Counted from the first letter of the stretch, positions 47,773-60,574 are shown. The stretch: 64,000 nt of DNA from Microcebus murinus (GCF_040939455.1 NC_134108.1:6601501-6665500), one strand, 5' to 3'. The notes: a model not told the origin generated them from the letters alone. Numbers and translations are program-made.

Positions 47773-49074
47773 GTATAGAAAGAGGCCAGAGACAAGAGTA
47801 GAGACAGAGATAAGGCCAGATCATCGCCTTACATGTCACCCTAGGGTGTGTGAGTTTTATGCTGACATAAAAAATCAAAGTACAGTTATTTGTTTGTTTT
47901 TTTGTTTTGTTTTTGTTTTTTGCAGTCAACCAAGAGAAAACAATGGGTTTCCACACTAACTCAGCAGCGGTGGCAGTGACAGGAAAGGACTGTGCATAAA
48001 TCTTTGAGAAGAGAATCAACAGATGAATTGAGGGGAAAGAGAAGCAAACAGAATGGGAAAGATTCAAAGGCAACTTTGAAGTCACCAGTTTCACCAAAAC
48101 AGGAAACCAGAAAGTTGGGAGAAGGTACCTCAGACCATTGGCCAAGTTGGGGTCAAAAGGTCTGTTTTGCAGCCTGCTCAATGGGTGATGCCTTTGGGAT
48201 ATGTAAATGAAGGCATTCGTCAGGTTATGGATAAATGGTCTGAGGTTTAGGAGAGAGATGCTAACTGGAAGTATAGATCTGAACGTCATCTGTACATTAA
48301 TCACTGGGAAAAGAAAAGAATGATCTGTTTTTGAGGTTCTACACTATTTCAGGTGCTTCGCACATAATGTCTCATTTAAACATCACAACCACTCCCATGA
48401 ATTTTGTATACGAGGAAGGTGAGGCTCCCAAAACTTCAGTAACTAACTAGGACTCTTTGTTGCAAGGAACAAAGCCAGCTTACTGGTAAAATTGACTGTA
48501 AGGACACGGGAGACTCTGGGGCACCAAAAGACAGAAAGGGGAGAGAGGAGCAGCATGTTTCCATTTTCATTTCGCAAAGCTCCCTGTGTGGGAGAGGAGC
48601 AGGCTAGGGGAGGGCCAGGGCAGGAACGAGGAGGCCGGCCGGGATCTGTGCCACCTCTCTTGCCAATCAATCTCGAAGCAAAGGTTTGTTGAACTAGATG
48701 CAGCTTGGCTTGAAATCATGAGAAAGTGAGCGATCACGGAGGAAAGATACCCTGTGCCTTTGCCAACTTCGGTCTAACAGTCGCCAAATTTTTTTTTTTT
48801 TAAGTAAAATCGACTCTCTCTATATAAACTCCAAATGCATGGAGTATAGATGGACTTTTAATAACAATACTTTGTGGAATGATCATGATTTTAAGTAGAA
48901 ATTCTTTTTTGTTTTTGCCATTTTCATGCCAATATCTTTTTTTCAGACAATACAGTAGAACAGGTTGTGAGGTGAGACTCATTAAACATTGAACCTGCTT
49001 CAGTTCTCCCTGTCTGTTGTAAAACCCTGGATGGGTCCTCATAAAATGAGGAATTTGAACTAAAATAAGTGCTT

Positions 49075-49235
49075 CTCAAGCTCTAACGTGCATGTGAATC
49101 TCCTGGGGTGTTGACAAAATGCAGTTTCCTGTTCACCAGGCCTGAGCTTCTGCCTTTCCAATAAGCTCCAGGGTGGAGGAGATGCTGCTGGTGAGGGTCA
49201 CACTCCAGATAGGTCACCTTCCCCAAGGTGCCGTT
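49075..49235. mobile_element. MER5A-like hAT-Charlie MITE
   Basis: 'cttctcaagctctaacgtgc', 'atgtgaatctcctggggtg', 'tgacaaaatgcag' and 'gatgctgctggtgagggtca' match MER5A, in the opposite orientation to the copy at 1181-1347. Confidence 0.72.
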
Positions 49236-49355
49236 ATGCTATAAGCTTTAATGGTCACCAGACAAGGAAAAGCATTATGTCAACAGTTGAGAATGGAAAG
49301 TGTTTATTTTAGAAAATAAATACAGCTTTACTTTTCTGTTTATAAGAGTAATACA

Positions 49356-49654
<299 letters not shown>

Positions 49655-50884
49655 TTAAAAAAAAACCACACACACACAATATGTAAAGTGCAATGAAGTG
49701 AAAATCAGCCCGAATTAAATACCACTCAAACTTATGTGCTTTCTTTTCACTTGGTTGTGAAGAATATAAATGCTAAGTTTCAGTATTTATGTTGTATTAC
49801 CTTCTCTTTTCAAATCAGATCGTAACCCTGGTATCTTTTTCAATTTGCTGCCAATCACCTGGGCACTAACTGATTCGAATTCACTTCCTTTGACTGCAGT
49901 AGATTCACTCCTGCATCGTCTGATCTCAAGTCGCTCATTGCTGGGTTCAGAAGAGGGGAGTGGATGACTTTCCAGTGAACCCAGCCATGCCGAATTGACC
50001 TGAGGGTGTCTAAAACGAGAAAATAGCTCAGTGAATACAGACAGCAAGTCTTAAAGTCAGAGTTAAGACTCATCAAGAGCTGATAATCAACAGAGGGTTC
50101 TATAAATGCATTCATCTTTTGGGAATGACTTATGTCATAATAATAGTTGATTAAGGAAGAAATTTCGTCTGGTTCCTCTGTGCTTTCTTCAGTGATAATT
50201 AATGTTAAACCTATTTGAGAGTACCTGAAATTATTTGCAATAATAAGACAGCCTTAAGATCTTTTTGGTTATTGAAAACATATATGTGACATTTTTAAAA
50301 CCCAATTAGAATTTATTGAAATATACAACTGTTAGATATAAGATTATACATTCTAAATATCAAATTAACTTTATTATTTATATGTTTCCTTTGTCTCCTC
50401 TAAGCAGCCACAATTCCTAATTTAGCATCCAATAAAGTAATCATAATTGCAAATTTATATCTTTATATTTTATAGCTTAAGAAAAATTTCAAACTGTATA
50501 TAGATTTATAGGAATATCTATATCAATATTCACAAAACCAGGCAAATACAAATACTGTCAATGTGTAGATAACCATATGTTAAGAGAATGGTCAGTTTGA
50601 AATCATGCCATTAGTAACTCAACTAGGTAGCACAGCTGTTAAATATATGGCGGTGAGTTCACATTTTAGATAAATGATACCATGATTTTAAGTAACTTAG
50701 GTTTAAAAAACTTAGGTTTAAAAAAAGTTTCTGAAATATACAGATTTCTACCTCACAGAGGGCTCTGAAAATACTTTAATCTTTGGGATTTCACATGTCA
50801 TAATCATCATTGATTTTTCTTTGCTTTTGTCCTAAATTGCCCTTGAACAGTATGCTTTTAGAAACCCTGGGTTATTTGTTATTT

Positions 50885-51021
50885 AATCATAATCTTATTA
50901 TAAAAGTCATACATGTTCATTGCAGAAAGTTCTTCAAAATGCAATAAAATATAAATAAAAATCGTCAGTGTCACTATCCAGAAATAATCATTGTTGGTGG
51001 TCTAATGACACCTTTATACAC
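50885..51021 (-). mobile_element. Old L1M fragment, part 1
   Basis: 'gtcatacatgttcattgcag', 'aaaatataaataaaaatcgt' and 'tatccagaaataatcattgt' match an old L1 segment that continues beyond the inserted LTR. Confidence 0.6.
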
Positions 51022-51412
51022 TGTATTAGTTTCCCAGGGCTGCCAGAATAAATTAGCCACAATTACAACAACAGAAGTTTATTTTCCATGGATGCCAGGA
51101 GTCTGAAATTAAGGTGTCGGCAGGGCTTGTTCCTGGAAGAATCTGCTCCATGCACCTCTCCTACCTTCTGGTGGTTGCCAGCAATGTGTGGCTTGTAGAC
51201 ACATCATTCCAATCTCTGCCTCCCTCATTGCATGGCCTTACTCTCTGTGTGTCTTTTCGTATGAGGACATTGGACCTGTGACCCACCCTAATCCAGCATG
51301 ACTTCGTCTTAGCTAATTACATCTGCAAAGACCCTGTTTCCAAATAAGGTCATATTCTGAGGTTCTGGGTGGATGTGAATTTTGGGAGGACACTTATTCA
51401 ACCCACCATACA
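51022..51412 (-). mobile_element. MaLR (MLT1-type) LTR nested in an old L1M
   Basis: On the + strand it starts 'tgtattagtttcccagggct' and ends 'cttattcaacccaccataca'. In between are 'aagtttattttccatgga' and 'gttccaaat'-type MLT1 blocks such as 'tttccaaataaggtcatatt'. Confidence 0.88.
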
Positions 51413-51790
51413 CAATATAATATATATTTGTGTAATTATAACAAGGGAATCATATTTTATATATAGCTTAGTTCTCTTTTTGGTTAGGATATCATAAGTC
51501 TCCCTATGTCTTTCAAAAATAGGATTTTTAATTTTTGTAGAGTGCTTCATCATATATCACACCATTTACATAGCCAACCTGCTACTTCAGAAATTCAGAT
51601 GGTTCCCATTCTTTTCTATTATAAATGGCTCTGATGAATATACATGTACCTAAATCCTTGAATTTATCTCAACTTATTTCCCTGGTATAAATTATTTTGA
51701 GTTGAATTATTGGATTAAGGAGTATAAGCATTTTAAAGGCTCAGGAAAATTTTTGTTGAAGCTCAGAGATTGTATCCATTTACTGTCACC
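51413..51790 (-). mobile_element. Old L1M fragment, part 2
   Basis: 'ataaatggctctgatgaata', 'tacatgtacctaaatccttg' and 'gttgaattattggattaagg' continue the reversed L1 ORF2 region interrupted by the LTR. Confidence 0.65.
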
Positions 51791-52189
51791 GGTGAGAGAG
51801 GAAAGAGCCCACCATGTTGCACCCTCTGTACAATAATAGCATTAAAGTTTTTGGAATGTTTGACAAGCGAATAGGCACACACACACAAAAATTACATCTC
51901 TTGTACTTATATTTTTATGTAAAGTTGCATCTTTTTCTGTTTATTGGCCATTTATGTATCCTTTTCTGAATTATCAGTTCATGCCTTGTATCTACTTTTA
52001 ATTTTTTTTTTCTTCTTTCTCCAACTATCAGTATTTATTTCTTACTGTCTCACTGAGGAATACACGTTCACCCCTCTTGGAATGTGCTGTGAGCTAAGTT
52101 ACTATGTACACATACCCCCCTTCCCTGTTCCCATTCTCAGGCCACCTCTGACCCCGGGACAGAGGTCCACCAGCACCTCCATTCCTGTC

Positions 52190-52320
52190 ATCATGGCCCA
52201 CGTGTCCCTCTCCCTTCTAAGACTTTGAACACTCTGGGGCAACGTCCATGTCTTACTCTTGTTTCCGTGTCTTCAGCAACTAGCACAGACAATAAATATT
52301 CGTTCAACTGAATTGTTAGA
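52190..52320 (+). mobile_element. L2-type 3' end fragment
   Basis: 'ctctggggcaacgtccatgt', 'gtgtcttcagcaactagcac' and 'caataaatattcgttcaact' resemble an L2 3' end. Confidence 0.5.
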
Positions 52321-54126
52321 TTATGATCTGGAAATGTTCACAATATCCTGTTAAGATAGAAACAGCTAAATAAGGGCTTATCAAATAAGGATAGACTCTA
52401 AAGGGACTCTGGATAAAGCGCGTAGGATTTAACCCATGAATGTTGTAGTTCTCTAAATTTTTAGAAGTAGTAATTTTTTACTCCCATATTTCTCAGCTAT
52501 CTCTGGGATAAATGAGACTGTGGGCAACATTGTCTAGACAGCCAAAGTGTTAGCAATAATAAGCATAGCAATAATTATTATCATAGTAATGGAATAAAGA
52601 CATTAACGTATTGAGATCGGAATGAGTTGCAGTTTGTCAACATTTTAAATGTTATGTTGTTTCCATTGAAATAATTGACCGTACTTGTAATAAATATAGC
52701 ACAAATGTGTGCAATTTGTAGATTTTGGAATAAATTCCTGTTTAGCATTCGACTGTGAAGAACAGTCTAACTCTATTTGAAAAATACTTTGAAAAGCCCT
52801 GGTGAAAAGTTTCCACCAAACCTAGAAACCAGTGGATTATAAAACAGAATTAGAAAAGTTATGAGAGAGAACTCTTAAACATTGCATCAGCTGCAAGAAA
52901 CTTTTCATAAACATCTTTACAAGCATTACTGTCTGGTCGAATTCATTTTTGCATGGATGTTAAAACAAGCTGTTGCCACAAGTGGGCTTTCTGTTCTGAT
53001 CCTTATTCTGCCCCAGATGTCCTTTATCCTCTTCTCCACCCTTGCTTTGCCCCTCCCCTGTCCCCTCAAAATGCCACCCACCCTAAAGAGCCCCGTCCAA
53101 GCCTGTGTCCTGAGTTCTGAATGCCTCCCCGTGGCAACCAGGAGAGCCCTTCCGTCCTCTCTGGCTCCACTGCACACTGGTTTTGACACTTTCATCACTC
53201 TTAGCCATTGTGCAATGTGTTCTAGCTCTTTGTGAGCAATTTATCTTCCCCCTGTAGATGGTACGCATCTAAAGAACGGAATGAGCTGGGGAACCGTATG
53301 TAAATACTCACATGTTATTTGTGACAATGGCCGTAACAGTTAACATGCGAAGGGCATACACCTTGACCCTTTTGAGACTGAAATAATTTTCTAGGAATAT
53401 TGGAGACCCAGCATTTCTGGACTTCCAACAGCCTGCCCCCTTGTAAAGTTGTGCGGACACTCTTTCATTGTAGAGCTCTGCCCAGACCCTCTCTCCAATA
53501 CACGCCGTGTACATGCCGCGTGCACGTGCGTGTGCGCCTGGGTGTGCGCGCGCCCGCGCGTGCGGCGGGGAGCAGCCCGGGTGCCTGGGGCTTGGCGGGC
53601 GAGGGCGCACCGCACCGGCTGCCTCCGCGCTGCTTTCATCCCCGTTCCCAACGTCTCCATCCGGTGCGCGCTAAGGCGTGTTTTGTTGAAGGTGCTTCTG
53701 GGCTCTCCGGAGGGGAAGGCAGGCGACCTCCTCCCAGCGCGGCGGGCCGAGGAGAGGTGAGCGCGCTTTCGAGCGTGGGCAGTGCCGCCTGGCAGACCGG
53801 TCCGGTACCTGCCGAATTCTAGGCGAGCCGACTGGGGCCAGTTTCCAGGGCGCAGCCCAGACCGGGCCGGAGTCCGCGGGCGCTGGGGCTGGAGGGGCCG
53901 CCGCCGGCTTGGGGGCGCAACAGGGTTTGGGAGAAGGGGGAGGAAGGCAGGCCACTTGGCGGGCTTTGTTTTTGGTTCGGGCAGATCGCGGACGCGAAGC
54001 CAGCCGGAGCGCTCCCGCGCGCTAATTGGAAGGGGAGGGAGTGACTCGGGTTACACCAGCGCGACCTTCCCTCCCGGTAACTGCTAACTTGTAGCTTTAA
54101 AAGGAAGTGACATGAGTGGGGAGAGA

Positions 54127-54308
54127 CGTCAGCCGAGGACCACTTTTTTTTTTCCTTCCCGAAGGGTCCACCCCATGGGTGGAGTCTCGCCTTTTCTCCC
54201 CAGTGCTGGCCGACTCGCAGCCCCATGAACTAGCGGCAGTCTGCGCGCGGCGGCTCCGTCTCGGCTCCTGGCCGCCGGGTTCGTGCGCCCGGGGCTGCCA
54301 GGAAGGAG
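54127..54308 (+). other. AGPAT4: Candidate non-coding first exon (AGPAT4, start uncertain)
   Basis: The 3' border is a good donor, 'gaag gag|gtaggt', with GT at 54309-54310. The only ATG just upstream, 'cccatgaactag', is stopped at once, so the exon would be 5' UTR. The start is a guess placed about 30 bp after a TTTAAAA element. Assignment to AGPAT4 is by gene order only. Confidence 0.35.
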
Positions 54309-54616
54309 GTAGGTGCAGCTCGCGCGGGCCGCCACCTTCCCGCCGGGCGTGGCCGCGGCTCGCATCGCTGCCGCCGCCTCTCCTCCGCGCGCCGGCCGTG
54401 CGGGCTCCGCGGGCAGCGGGCAGGGCAGGGCGCGGCGGGCGGGCGGGCTCGGACCCCCGCGGCTCCGTCCGTGCGCCGCGCCCGCGCCCCCGGCCCCGCG
54501 CGCCCGCCGCTCCCGGCTACGCCGTCCTGCTCCTCGGCCATCGACGAGGCCGGGAGCGCGTTCTGTTCCATGCTGCTCTCTTTTGTGTCATGCAACATGT
54601 TCTTCCGTCTCTGACG

Positions 54617-54630
54617 TTTCTATGGCAACC
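54617..54630 (+). promoter_or_regulatory. X-box-like motif (RFX site)
   Basis: 'gtttctatggcaac' matches the palindromic RFX-family X-box (GTNRCC, short spacer, RGYAAC) with one or two mismatches in the left half. It lies at the downstream edge of the CpG island, after the candidate donor. Function is inferred. Confidence 0.35.
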
Positions 54631-57600
54631 GCAAAAATACTACGCGGAATGCAGCAGCCCCGACAGAAATGGGTTTATCTGCCTTTCCGTGTCTGGCCTG
54701 CGGCTCCCCGCGCCGGTCGGCGGCCGCTCGGGCTTGCGAGGAGCCGCGCGGCTTCGCGGCTACCCCTCCTCACTCGCATTTTGGTTTTTCCCTGTGGCGG
54801 CGGGGAGGGGTGGGGGAGGGGAGTTGTCAAGGAAACGGGCATTTGTAATTACCTCTCTATTTACCTGATGCTCGGCCTAGGCATTCTCCATCATATCTAG
54901 GAATTAAAGAAGGAATACTTTGTTGTTTACGTAAGACTTCAGTGTCTGGTCTTTCTTTTCTATTTTTTAGGAAACCTAAACACTTCTCAAGATGTGATAC
55001 TGACCCTGTGACCAGGCTGAGGGGAAGTAACACGTAAATGCTTTATGGGGGCGAGATGCTTGGAATAAAGTTGTAGAGAATGTCTGAGAATTCACACTGG
55101 TACAACGGGACCCTCTGCCCGGCTTTGCCTGGAAGTCTCCATGTTTATCAGATGGGTCTTGGCTCTGGTCTGAACTTAGCGCGATATTGAAGCTCAACAA
55201 GTATGAGCAACAAATGGTCACTCCCCAGTAGGAGTCTCAATTTTCGTTTTTGTGCCTTGTTCTTAGATGGAGTTCCCAGGCTGTTCACTCTCATTAAGGT
55301 GAGAGCTGATGGACTTTTCCTGTTTCAAAACTGTGGATCAACCTGTCTGTGCTTATTAGTCAACCACCTTCAGCTGGAAGAGAAGTTATCTTGAGAGAAG
55401 GGAGAAAGTGCGTGTGTTAACGTGTGTGTGTGTGTTTAGGGAAGTGTAAAGATGGCAGAGAGAATGGGAGCAAATCAAAAATCCTAAGTTAAAATTATTA
55501 CTACTACATCTTCTGAATGTTCTCCATGGGGAGAAAAAAAATTGGTTTTCTGAAAAAAGTATGAGATGAGAGAAGATGATTATCTACCTAGGAATAAGCA
55601 AAGTTGAATATAATTAGACTCAAATAACACATCTCTTCAAAAGACATAGTCCCAATGGGCCTATTAGCAGGTATCAGTTAAATTGATGCTTTTATTTAGT
55701 ACATGTAAGGAAATGTTTGTTGACGGGCACCATTCTTTTCATGGGCATCCCAGATTACCAAATCAGCCTTTATAGGATCGATCAGTAGTAATCCCATGTT
55801 TTGATTCTTAAAATTTTCTGCAATTTTGGTTAAGGTTTGTGAAGGTCACTTAGCCCTCACGATACCTTCTGGCTATTAAAGCCAAAAACATTACTTAGAA
55901 ACCTCAGAGTAACCGTGCCCTGAAGAAGCAGGAAGAAGAAGTGGTTTTAATGAGGTTTTGTTCCCTGAGCTCCTTGTCTAGATGCGCTATCATCAATGTC
56001 TTATAAAACTTACTATGATGCAAGAGGTCTTAAGTATTTAAGATACAAACGTTATCTGAAAATGGGGTTAAATAGCGTGCACCAAACTAGAGCTAAATGG
56101 AGTAAAGAGAACAATTTAAAGGGCATAAAACATAGAAAAGTATTACTAAAAAGAATATGACACATTTTGGAAAAGCCCATTCTAGTACACATAGAGAAGT
56201 GGTTGGATTGTAGGCTTTGATGTTTGCAAAGAGTTCTGAAGGCAGTCATGCTAAGTTCCTGTTTTTCCAGCCTGAAAATTGTCCACAAGGATGTAGATTT
56301 ACCACGCGACCTTCCAAAGCAGCCTGACAGCGAGTAAGAGAACGTCTTATGGTGGGAGTGCTCTTGAGTTTCCAGATCTGGGAATTTCACAACAAAAACC
56401 CTAATGGTATAGCATTTAAAGGAAAAGTAGCAAGAATCCCTTGGAAGTATAGAAAGAAAGAAAAAACCCCGACCAACCAAACAAAAACCACTTTGCGACA
56501 TCCAGATCCTGAGTAGAGGTTAAAATAATCACCAGCCTTGACCTGGGGGAGGGACTTGGAGCTGTGAATGTGGAGTGAAAGCAGGGTCCCATGAAAGAGG
56601 CTGGCTAGAGGTAACACTAACGAAGTCAGTTCTAGAGTGACAGTCCTCATGGTATTGGGATTTCGCTGTCTGCGAGGCTCTGAACTGGGCGCTGTGAAGC
56701 TGGGGAAGAAGGCAGCAGCTGTAGCCCTCCAGACAGGTGGCAAAACGTGTGATGGGCGCGCAGCTGGGGAGAAGGTGAGAGCAAGTGAAGGGGATTGGAA
56801 GGAGAATGCAGTTAGTCTGAGACGAATGCTAGCAGGAAGGGCTGGAAGATGACATTGACATTTTGGAGGAGAGGAGGCAGGCGATTCAAGGGGAGAAGGT
56901 GAGGGTGTCCCAGATGGCAGAGATGGATGATAAGAGATGGATCTTGGCTCAGGGTTCTTATTATAAGCAGGGAGAAGTCAGTCTTTAGTGTAGAATAGAG
57001 CAGGTATACGCTGTGCTGGCTGAAAGAATAAGAAGTCGATGTAAAGGACAGAATTTTCTTACAGATGAGGACAAGAAAGGTTGTTAGAAGAAGGATAGGA
57101 AGTGGAATCCTTTCTCATCCAATAATTTTTTTTAGCTGAAGCTCAAAAGCTAAAGGCCAGACTTAAACCCATCTTTAAACAAGTAAGACATTGGGGGAGA
57201 GGGAACCCCGAACTCACAATGTCATCCTAGTAATTCCTACCATTGCCTTTGCTTTGAATTGTGGGGTGCTCAGATGAGGGTATGGTAAACATAATACACT
57301 TTGCGTGATCTGCTGTGTTCTGAAAAGGAGGTCTGATGGGTATGGGGAGAAGCTGAGTTCACATTTCTAAATGGTTTTTTAACATCTAAATATTTGGAGA
57401 AGCATATGTTTGATCAAGCCTGGCTTAAAAATCCTCTGACATCAGCCAGGGCCTGGGTAACTAATTCATCGGTCTTTGTCTAAGACAGTGAATCGGTTTG
57501 GAGTGTAAGAGTTGGAGCTCTGAAATCTACCAAGGCTGTATGAGAAAGCAGAGCCTAAAGCATATACTGTTCTTTCAACAAATACTTCTTGTGTATCTAT

Positions 57601-57837
57601 TATGTGTTGGGGCTGTGGATGCAACTGTGAGCAAAATAAGATACAGTTTCAGTTGTTACAGATTTCAAATATCTGAGGGGTTTTCAAGGAGGATCTGTGA
57701 CTGGCTGATTTCTGTTTTCTTCCAATAAGAGTAGTAAGAGAATAAGAGGAAATGTCTTAAAATAGGAACAATTTTTGTTGAACACTATCTAACCTGTCCT
57801 CTTACAAGGTGCACTCTTGCTTCACAAAGATTTTTTT

Positions 57838-58110
57838 TACCTGTTTCATTTTTGTCTTTATTTTGTTCCTTGAATCTGGTTTGCTGTACTTCTTCCTTTG
57901 ACCCTAAGTCCTACCTTTTAGTCACCATCCATCCATTCATTCATTCTTTCATTCATTCATTCATACAGGCACACATTCATCTGTCATTCATCCGTCCATT
58001 TATTCATCTGTTCAAAAATAGTGTTGATACCATGTCTCAGGCACTGTATATTATGGATATAGCAACAATAGGAAACCAGTTCGGCCCTAAACAAGCTCAG
58101 GAACTAACAG
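57838..58110 (+). repeat. Inverted duplication, left arm
   Basis: Its reverse complement is found at about 59400-59655 at roughly 80-85% identity by eye. Shared blocks include 'tttgtctttattttg', 'cttcttcctttgaccc', 'gtctcaggcac' and 'tatattatggatatagcaa'. A CATT-type tetranucleotide tract within it has expanded. No gene is seen. Confidence 0.8.
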
Positions 58111-58692
58111 GGAAACAGATGTGGAAGCAGCCCTTTAAACCAGGGCATATTACTTTGGATCCAGGTGTTTATTGGCTGTGACATGGATGTGTATTTCACT
58201 GCACAGTTTTCTATGTAGCCTGTGCTGAGCAGGCATGGAGTGAGTGATTAGCTGTTGACTGTAGTCTGCCTCATAATTTTCTGGTATCTGCCATGTTGGT
58301 TGAGCATAAGGATGGTAAACGTTTGTTAATTAAGTAAATGGGAAGAAGTGGGGTTTCTGACCCTGGAGATAAAGTGGAATAAAAGGCTTGTGTGTCCTCT
58401 TTCTGAAAGAACAAGCTGAGTGAGATATCTCTCACGGGTCCCCCCATAGAGAGTTACTTACAGATTTCCAGGGGACTATAGCTCACCCCCCAGATGGGCT
58501 CAGAGGATAGCATTTTAAAAAAAAAAAAACCCCCACCTGCCTCAAACTGTATGCCCACTGGGTTACTAAATACCCTCATGTCCTTCAGAACTTGTTTTCC
58601 ATAACACGTTGCAAGTCTATGTCTTGTTCCGACAAAAACAAGTGGGTTTCAATCCCTTACAGCTTTCATCCCTCTTATAAAGGAATAGCAGT

Positions 58693-59308
58693 TGTCAATG
58701 TAAAAAAGCCAAACTCTGTAAAATAATTTTAAAGAGATTTATTCTGAGCTAAATTCGAGGACCATGACCCAGAGCCACTGCCAAGAGGCCTTGAGCTAGT
58801 GGACTCAGATATGGCTGGGTGACAGTTTGGTTTTTATACATTTCAGGGAGACAGGGGTTACGAGTAAAGTCATAAATCAATACGTGGGTCATAAATAAAT
58901 CAATATCATACATTGATTTGGCCCAAAAAGGTGGGACATCTGGGAGGGCGGGGGCTTACAGGTTATAGGTGGGTTTAAAGATTCTTTGGCTTGTAGTTGG
59001 TTAAAGACATGAAGCTTTTTCTAAAGGCTTGGAATGTTTTAACATAAGGAGCTGTTATCAGAGATAAGCCACCTGACATAGATTTGTTGTGGAAATTGAG
59101 GACCTGCAGGTTTGTCTTGCACACCCTTAGGCCTGTTAATGGGTTACAAAGGATGTCCCCAAGAAGGGAGGGGGGCATGAAGAGGCAAGTCTGACCTCCC
59201 TCCTCCTGGCAGACAATTTAATTTTAGGATATTCCTTTGGCCATGAGGGGGTCCATTCAGTCAGCCGGTGGGGGCGAGGTGAGCCTTAAAATTTTATTTT
59301 AGTTCACA
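58693..59308 (-). mobile_element. Solo LTR with 4-bp target duplication (class I ERV type)
   Basis: The 616-bp unit runs from 'tgtcaatg' to 'gttcaca' on the + strand and is flanked by 'cagt' on both sides (58689-58692 and 59309-59312). On the minus strand it has TG...CA ends and an AATAAA (58738-58743) near the 3' end, as expected for U3-R-U5. A 4-bp duplication is typical of gammaretrovirus-like class I ERVs. There is no internal sequence, so it is a solo LTR with no coding capacity. Confidence 0.83.
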
Positions 59309-59399
59309 CAGTTCACCAGAAACTCACAGAGAATCTAAATACCCAATGTAAAGAATGTTAGGGCCTTGTTGCAGTACTTTCTCTTTCTGTTTCCTAATA

Positions 59400-59655
59400 T
59401 CATGAAGCTCCTCTAGTAGAATTGTTTCCCCACTTAATTTCCCCCTATTTATTGCTATATCCATAATATATGGTGCCTGAGACAGGATACTCAATACTAT
59501 TTGTTGAATAAATGGATGGATGGATGACAGATGGGTGTGTGCCTCTATGAATGAATGAATGTTGACTGAAAGGTAGGACTCGGGGTCAAAGGAAGAAGTA
59601 GAGCAAACCAGAATGGAGGAGCAAAATAAAGACAAAAGTGAAACAGGTAGGCAAT
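59400..59655 (-). repeat. Inverted duplication, right arm
   Basis: Reverse-complement partner of 57838-58110. It includes 'tatccataatatatggtgcc', 'gggtcaaaggaagaagtag' and 'caaaataaagacaaaa'. The tetranucleotide tract here is shorter and reads GGAT/GAAT. Similarity fades into the flanks on the LTR side. Confidence 0.8.
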
Positions 59656-60109
59656 CTGCCAAAGAGCAAGCATGCACCTTGGAAAGGAACACAAGGCTAG
59701 TAGAGTGGATTTCCCCACCACGGCCTAAACATTATAAGGGCAATAAGACAAAGTTCATCTGGAAAACCACACTCCTCTGCTTGGCTGACCTTGGGAGAAA
59801 ACGTTTAGCAAGTTCTTTTTTTTTTTTTTTTTTTCAATCTCAAATGAGATCAGCATGAAGCTGTTCCCAAGAGCTATTAGACGTAATAGCTATTTCATGG
59901 TCATTTCTACATAGGATCCTACAAGAGAGAGGAGGTGCATTTTGAACTTCATGGGATTTTGAAGCTGGACACAGAAATTCCTGCAGGATGTGATTCCTCA
60001 GTCTGGAAGAAACCTGCAGAGGCCATTGGAGACCCTGAGGTGACTGGCCCGCCTGTAGAATATATGAGAATGATAATGCCCACCTTTACTGAAGCTCCCT
60101 TGTACATAG

Positions 60110-60140
60110 TGCAAGGTTTTTCAGCGGCAGCAAAAAGAAA

Positions 60141-60207
<67 letters not shown>

Positions 60208-60574
60208 GTGGGGACCAAACCACATGGCTTTATTATACACTCCTGGACGAGGTTCTGGGGCTCCAAGAGATGGGGGCCCCAGAAGTCGCTGCCGTTTGAA
60301 GGGGCTGAGGCCTTTTATACCCTTCGGGCCTGGCTAGGGACTTCTGGCGGGAAGAGCTGGGAATTTTCCATTGTGACCTAGGGTGGTCATTGGGAAATAG
60401 GAGGGGCTGGCGGTATTTGTGGAATCCAGGAGCCATAAACGTTCTCATCTCGGTGGACATCTGGTTGTGGTTGCTCCCAGCGGGGCCTGGCAGTTTTATC
60501 CTTGGCGGGTCTGGTCTCCTGAGCCTTTTCTTTTTTGATATAGGGAAGGGAGGGGGCCTGCCACCAGCCTTACA
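60110..60574 (-). mobile_element. Well-preserved solo LTR with 5-bp target duplication
   Basis: On the + strand the unit runs from 'tgcaagg' to 'ccttaca', imperfect terminal inverted repeats, flanked by 'catag' (60105-60109 and 60575-60579). Read on the minus strand it has U3, a TATAAAA box (60313-60319), an AATAAA (60229-60234) and a short U5 with a long CT tract. The TATA to poly(A) signal spacing of about 80 bp fits a short R region. No internal proviral sequence flanks it. Intact ends suggest a fairly recent insertion. I do not recognise the family. Confidence 0.88.
60144..60197. repeat. (GA)n microsatellite inside the LTR U5
   Basis: About 27 AG units, continuing as GA-rich sequence to 60208. 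On the LTR's sense (minus) strand it is a CT tract. Confidence 0.96.

Larger units (their letters stand above)
53470..54780 (+). promoter_or_regulatory. AGPAT4: CpG island promoter, probably AGPAT4
   Basis: A GC- and CpG-dense block of about 1.3 kb stands out from AT-rich surroundings. It includes alternating CG/TG stretches, a TTTAAAA element near 54095, and a 'gacgtcag' CRE-like site at about 54126. In primates the gene after the PRKN 3' end, in the same orientation, is AGPAT4, an ER lysophosphatidic acid acyltransferase. Synteny therefore suggests this is its promoter. No AGPAT4 protein sequence is present to confirm it. Long frames here (for example 54116-54868) reflect low stop-codon density in GC-rich DNA. 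Confidence 0.6.

Noticed and set aside
54116..54868. Plus-strand 250-residue frame in the CpG island.
   Set aside because: Its composition is Arg/Pro/Ala-rich as expected from GC-rich DNA. It crosses the candidate splice donor and has no known motif.
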